DNA of 9,762 bases from Alphaproteobacteria bacterium. GTDB lineage: Bacteria > Pseudomonadota > Alphaproteobacteria > Rhizobiales > Beijerinckiaceae. A program made the translations under genes and the position numbers. Under the pieces are notes generated by a model. It worked only from the letters and a program-made list of their open reading frames with translations, was not told where the DNA came from and ran no database searches. Shown here in pieces: positions 6,772-9,762 of this stretch (position 1 is the stretch's first letter; the number at the start of each line of letters is the position of its first letter). Location of the stretch: the NCBI GenBank assembly GCA_009920595.1, contig RFZR01000046.1, forward strand, positions 1-9,762. The letters run 5' to 3'.

Positions 6772-8262
6772 TCACTGCCGATGTGTCAATGTTCGGCTTA
6801 CCGCATCACGCCAACCGTTGATTTGCTTCCTGCGTAGCCCTGAGTCCATGTGAGGGGAAAAGCGTCTTTCAAGGCGCCAAGTCTTCATGAACTCTTTCGG
6901 TTCGGGATAGAGCCCACTCGCAAAGCCTGCGAGATAGGCGGCGCCCATGGCTGTTGTCTCCGTAATCATGGGGCGATCCACTTCAGCATCAATAAGATCC
7001 GCCAGACGTTGCATCGTCCAATCTGATGCCGTCATCCCCCCATCGACACGCAATATCGCGCGTGACGGTGATTGCCAATCCGCACGCATCGCATCAAGAA
7101 GATCTAGCGTTTGAAAGCAGACCGACTCAAGTGCGGCTTTTGCAAATTCACGCGGGCCTGTGTTGCGTGTTAAACCAAACATCGCACCGCGCGCGTCGGC
7201 ATCCCAATGCGGCGCACCGAGACCTACAAAAGCGGGAACAAGATAGACTGATTGCGCGGGATCGGCTTGGTCAGCAAGATCGCCGGACTGCGAAGCCTCC
7301 GTGAAAAGTTTCAATCCATCACGCAACCACTGAACAGCGGCGCCAGCAACAAAAATGGAGCCTTCAAGCGCGTAAGTGCGCTTGCCATTAAATTGGTACG
7401 CGATCGTTGTGAGCAGTCGGTTGGAGGAAGAGATGGCTTTATCGCCCGTATTTAAAAGCGCAAAACAACCTGTGCCATAAGTTGATTTCATCATGCCCGG
7501 TTCAAAACAGGCTTGTCCAATGGTTGCCGCTTGTTGATCACCCGCAACGCCACGAATGGGAATCGCCGCACCAAAAATCTCCGGACTTGTTATTCCAAAA
7601 TCAGCCGATGAGTCTTTGATTTCTGGCATGAGGGTTTTCGGAATGTCAAACAAGGCCAAGAGCTCATCATCCCATTGGCCCGTGTGAATGTTACACAGCA
7701 TTGTACGTGAGGCATTGGTGGCGTCGGTGAGATGTGCTTTGCCACCTGTCAGACGCCAGATGAGAAAACTGTCGATTGTGCCAAAAGCCAGTTCACCGCG
7801 CTCGGCGCGGATGCGTGCGCCTGGAATCGCGTCAAGAATATACTTGATTTTTGTTGCCGAAAAATAGGGGTCGAGCAGCAAGCCCGTTCTTTCACTCACG
7901 AAAGCCTCATGGCCTTTGGATTTGAGTTTTTGGCAATCGTCGGCAGTGCGGCGATCTTGCCACACAATTGCATTGTGAATCGCGCGGCCAGTGGCGCGTT
8001 CCCAAATCACTGTGGTTTCGCGTTGATTCGTAATGCCGATGGCCGTGAGATCATTTGTGTTGAGTTGGGCCTTTCGAAGGGCTTGTCGCGTCACATCGAG
8101 AACGCCGGACCAGATCTCCTCGACATCATGTTCAACCCAGCCGGCTCTGGGAAAATGCTGAGGAAACTCTTTCTGTGCGCTCGCAATGGGCAGAAGATCT
8201 GACGAAAAAATAATGGCCCGCGACGAGGTCGTCCCTTGATCAATTGCAAGGATATGGCTCAT
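6772..8262 (-). CDS. glpK: Glycerol kinase
   Basis: The protein phosphorylates glycerol with ATP to sn-glycerol 3-phosphate in the cytoplasm and traps incoming glycerol. With the chosen start it is 496 residues, the normal length for bacterial GlpK. Clear FGGY-kinase motifs are DQGTTSSR (8-15, ATP phosphate loop), NQRET (79-83), DPYFSATK (131-138), GVAGDQQAA (238-246), STYGTGCF (260-267), ESVCFQTLDLLDA (379-391) and VDGGMTASDW (406-415). The glycerol-contacting residues of E. coli GlpK are matched by Arg81, Glu82, Tyr133, Asp242 and Gln243. The frame extends upstream to an ATG at 8301, but that start has no ribosome-binding site, whereas a perfect GGAGGA (8270-8275) sits 7 bp from the ATG at 8262 and the protein then begins MSHILAIDQGT as in the family. 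It is divergent from glpR. No glpF facilitator gene is visible in the window. Confidence 0.97.
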   Translation of the reverse strand: MSHILAIDQGTTSSRAIIFSSDLLPIASAQKEFPQHFPRAGWVEHDVEEIWSGVLDVTRQALRKAQLNTNDLTAIGITNQRETTVIWERATGRAIHNAIVWQDRRTADDCQKLKSKGHEAFVSERTGLLLDPYFSATKIKYILDAIPGARIRAERGELAFGTIDSFLIWRLTGGKAHLTDATNASRTMLCNIHTGQWDDELLALFDIPKTLMPEIKDSSADFGITSPEIFGAAIPIRGVAGDQQAATIGQACFEPGMMKSTYGTGCFALLNTGDKAISSSNRLLTTIAYQFNGKRTYALEGSIFVAGAAVQWLRDGLKLFTEASQSGDLADQADPAQSVYLVPAFVGLGAPHWDADARGAMFGLTRNTGPREFAKAALESVCFQTLDLLDAMRADWQSPSRAILRVDGGMTASDWTMQRLADLIDAEVDRPMITETTAMGAAYLAGFASGLYPEPKEFMKTWRLERRFSPHMDSGLRRKQINGWRDAVSRTLTHRQ

Positions 8263-8358
8263 CTTGATGTCCTCCGCCAAACGATAGGTCGTCATGTTCA
8301 TTTTTTGTGTGTTCTAGGTTAAACAGACCAGGATAAAGAATAAAGTAGGATCTTAGGG
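8263..8358. promoter_or_regulatory. glpK-glpR divergent promoter region
   Basis: This 96-bp gap must contain the start signals for leftward glpK and rightward glpR, unless glpR is read from elsewhere. It contains the glpK ribosome-binding site (GGAGGA, 8270-8275 on the minus strand) and a glpR site TAGGA at 8346-8350. An ATGTTCATT at 8294-8302 resembles half of the E. coli GlpR operator, and TGTT/AACA dyads occur around 8311-8324. None of these is strong. The TTTCGA element found upstream of glpD is absent. No convincing -35/-10 pair can be named. Confidence 0.4.
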
Positions 8359-9144
8359 ATGGATGAGTCATCCGAACGGCAAAAAGAAATCATTGAAATT
8401 GCACGGAAAACGGGCCGGGTTCTGGTTGATGATTTAGCCTCACGCTTCGAAGTTACTCCCCAGACCATACGACGCGACCTCAATGATCTTTGCGACCGGC
8501 GTCTTTTATCGCGTATCCATGGAGGAGCCATTATCGCCTCAGGCGTAATCAATGCGTCGTACGAGGCCCGCCGCTTCATCGCTCACACGGAAAAACAAAT
8601 TATCGGCGCCGCAGCCGCAGCGCTTATTCCCAATGGGGCATCATTATTTATCAATATCGGGACCACGACCGAGGAAGTGGCGCGTGCGTTGGGTGATCAT
8701 AAGGATTTATTGATTATTACCAATAACTTGAATGTCGCCATCATGACTTATGCTAATCCGAATATCGAAGTCATTATGGCTGGCGGACCAGTTCGCCGCG
8801 CCGATGGCGCCATCATCGGCGAGGCGGCAGCGCAATTCATCTCCCAGTTCAAGGTGGATTATGCGATTATTGGGGCCTCGGCGCTTGATCAGGACGGTGC
8901 ATTGTTAGATTTCGACTATCGGGAAGTTAGCGTTGCCAAAACAATCATCGAAAATGCCCGCACCGTAATTCTCGTTGCAGACCGTTTGAAGTTTGAACGA
9001 ACAGCCCCTGTTCGCATTGCCCATATTTCGGACATTGATATTTTCGTAACCGATCAGCTTCCGGATGGGGAATTTGGTTCAATTTGCCGAGAAAATGGTG
9101 TGAAAACGATCGAAACACAAAGACAACGTGAAGAAATACCCTAG
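8359..9144 (+). CDS. glpR: DeoR-family repressor of glycerol catabolism GlpR
   Basis: This 261-residue protein has the normal length and layout of DeoR-family regulators. An N-terminal winged helix-turn-helix spans about residues 6-58, with recognition region FEVTPQTIRRDLNDL (30-44) and the wing RIHGGAI (52-58). A C-terminal sugar-phosphate sensor domain follows (about 75-235: NIGTTTEEVARAL at 99-111, TNNLNVA at 121-127, AGGPVRRADGAIIGE at 141-155, GASALDQDGALLDFDYREV at 172-190). Placement between glpK and glpD identifies it as GlpR, which in known systems represses glp genes and is released by glycerol 3-phosphate. The ATG at 8359 has GGA at 8348-8350, 8 bp upstream. The same-strand glpD follows 121 bp downstream. 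Confidence 0.93.
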   Translation: MDESSERQKEIIEIARKTGRVLVDDLASRFEVTPQTIRRDLNDLCDRRLLSRIHGGAIIASGVINASYEARRFIAHTEKQIIGAAAAALIPNGASLFINIGTTTEEVARALGDHKDLLIITNNLNVAIMTYANPNIEVIMAGGPVRRADGAIIGEAAAQFISQFKVDYAIIGASALDQDGALLDFDYREVSVAKTIIENARTVILVADRLKFERTAPVRIAHISDIDIFVTDQLPDGEFGSICRENGVKTIETQRQREEIP

Positions 9145-9265
9145 TTTCAGCCTATTTTTTAAAAAATTAACAATTTATTTATAAATCGAAATTTTCGATT
9201 GCATTTCGAATTATTTCGAATGAACATCTTACGAATATAAAAAATTCAAAGTGAGGAGTGTCGCC
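9145..9265 (+). promoter_or_regulatory. AT-rich glpR-glpD intergenic region (glpD promoter)
   Basis: The first part (9151-9185) is almost only A and T, including a T6A6 run, and has no GC-rich terminator stem. The palindrome and TTTCGA repeats follow at 9184-9221. A TATAAA at 9236-9241 is a possible -10, although no good -35 is correctly spaced. GAGGAG at 9253-9258 is the glpD ribosome-binding site, 7 bp from its ATG. The composition contrasts sharply with the flanking genes. The region most likely drives glpD on its own promoter. Confidence 0.6.
9184..9221. promoter_or_regulatory. Probable GlpR operator array (8-1-8 palindrome plus tandem ATTTCGAAT)
   Basis: AATCGAAA-T-TTTCGATT at 9184-9200 is a perfect palindrome of 8-base arms around one base. 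It is followed by two copies of ATTTCGAAT at 9203-9211 and 9213-9221. The core TTTCGA therefore recurs at 9193, 9204 and 9214, at steps of 11 and 10 bp, so copies face the same side of the helix. The position just downstream of glpR and upstream of glpD makes GlpR the obvious ligand. Binding is inferred; the motif itself is directly visible. Confidence 0.65.
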
Positions 9266-9762
9266 ATGGTGGTGGACATCGCCATAATCGGCGGTGGGAT
9301 TAATGGGTGCGGGATCGCGCGGGATGCCGCCGGCCGTGGTCTGTCCGTTTATCTGTGCGAGCAAAATGATCTCGCAAGCGGAACATCAAGCTGGTCGACC
9401 AAACTCATCCATGGCGGATTGCGTTATCTTGAGCATTTTGAGTTCCGCCTTGTTCGCGAAGCTCTTATTGAACGTGAACGGCTTTGGCGCTTGGCGCCGC
9501 ATATCATTTGGCCTTTGCGATTTGTCTTGCCGGCGCATCGAGGCCTTCGACCCGCGTGGTTGTTGCGTCTGGGTCTTTTTCTTTATGATCATCTCGGCGG
9601 GCGCAAACTTCTTCCCGCTACGCGTACACTTAATCTTTTGAGTGATGAGGCTGGCCTACCATTGAAGCCAGATGCCAGCATTGGTTTTGAATATTCCGAT
9701 TGTTGGGTAGATGACGCGCGCCTTGTTGTGCTGAATGCAATGGATGCGCGGTCACGAGGCGC
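9266..9762 (+). CDS. glpD: Aerobic glycerol-3-phosphate dehydrogenase (3' truncated by window end)
   Basis: The frame is open from the ATG at 9266 to the window end, giving 165 complete codons out of about 500 expected. The protein is the FAD-dependent, membrane-associated enzyme that oxidises sn-glycerol 3-phosphate to dihydroxyacetone phosphate and passes electrons to quinone. The N-terminus IIGGGINGCGIARDAAGRG (7-25) is the FAD dinucleotide fold. GTSSWSTKLIHGGLRYLEH (39-57) is the signature that contacts FAD and substrate. FEYSDCWVDDARLV further on is also typical of GlpD. The start is fixed by GAGGAG 7 bp upstream and by alignment of the N-terminus with the family. It follows glpR on the same strand and has a likely GlpR operator in front, so it probably has its own repressible promoter. 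Confidence 0.95.
   Translation, partial: MVVDIAIIGGGINGCGIARDAAGRGLSVYLCEQNDLASGTSSWSTKLIHGGLRYLEHFEFRLVREALIERERLWRLAPHIIWPLRFVLPAHRGLRPAWLLRLGLFLYDHLGGRKLLPATRTLNLLSDEAGLPLKPDASIGFEYSDCWVDDARLVVLNAMDARSRG

Noticed and set aside
6767..6776. Perfect palindrome AGTGATCACT at the glpK stop codon
   Set aside because: A ten-base palindrome with no loop or T run is too short to call a terminator or operator and may be chance.
7732..8202. 156-codon open frame on the plus strand inside glpK
   Set aside because: It is antisense to a highly conserved glpK and its sequence shows no recognisable domain.
8263..8301. N-terminal extension of GlpK by 13 residues
   Set aside because: The upstream ATG has no ribosome-binding site, while GGAGGA lies at the correct distance from the ATG at 8262 and the family N-terminus begins there.
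9154..9166. T6A6 run after glpR as an intrinsic terminator
   Set aside because: There is no GC-rich stem; it is an AT palindrome within an AT-rich promoter region.

Overview
The window looks like a chromosomal stretch from a Gram-negative bacterium, most likely an alphaproteobacterium. This rests on the DgcA/N-methylproline-demethylase type of flavoprotein, the OtnC-type aldolase, the GlpR/GlpK/GlpD protein types and a GC content that looks close to one half. It is inference, because there is no rRNA or other phylogenetic marker. Coding density is high, with nine genes of which two are cut by the window edges. I see no tRNA, rRNA, CRISPR array, insertion sequence or phage gene.

Left part (1-4948). 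A truncated class II aldolase gene, very like 3-oxo-tetronate 4-phosphate decarboxylase (OtnC), ends 4 bp from the end of a convergent gene. That gene encodes a 679-residue flavoprotein of the trimethylamine dehydrogenase / dimethylglycine demethylase (DgcA) / N-methylproline demethylase class. A 211-bp divergent promoter region rich in inverted repeats separates the flavoprotein gene from a two-gene operon. The operon encodes a creatinase/aminopeptidase-P-fold (M24) protein and a ketopantoate-hydroxymethyltransferase (PanB)-fold protein. Both have lost most of the residues that define the classical enzymes, and the flavoprotein lacks one of the four cysteines expected for its Fe-S cluster. 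This divergent trio is the best candidate here for an undescribed system. A reasonable hypothesis is catabolism of an N-methylated compound: the M24-fold enzyme would release or rearrange an N-methyl amino acid, the flavoprotein would demethylate it, and the PanB-fold enzyme would handle the C1 unit or a keto acid.

Middle (5013-6722). Two leftward genes encode a membrane-anchored alpha/beta hydrolase and an atypical short-chain-dehydrogenase-fold protein. They lie directly downstream of glpK on the same strand and could be read through from it.

Right part (6772-9762). This is a glycerol catabolism locus. glpK (glycerol kinase, leftward) is divergent from glpR (DeoR-family repressor, rightward), and glpR is followed by glpD (aerobic glycerol-3-phosphate dehydrogenase, cut by the window end). 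GlpK would make glycerol 3-phosphate, GlpD would oxidise it to dihydroxyacetone phosphate, and GlpR would sense glycerol 3-phosphate. The very AT-rich glpR-glpD gap carries a perfect 8-1-8 palindrome plus phased TTTCGA repeats that look like the GlpR operator. No similar motif is present between glpK and glpR.
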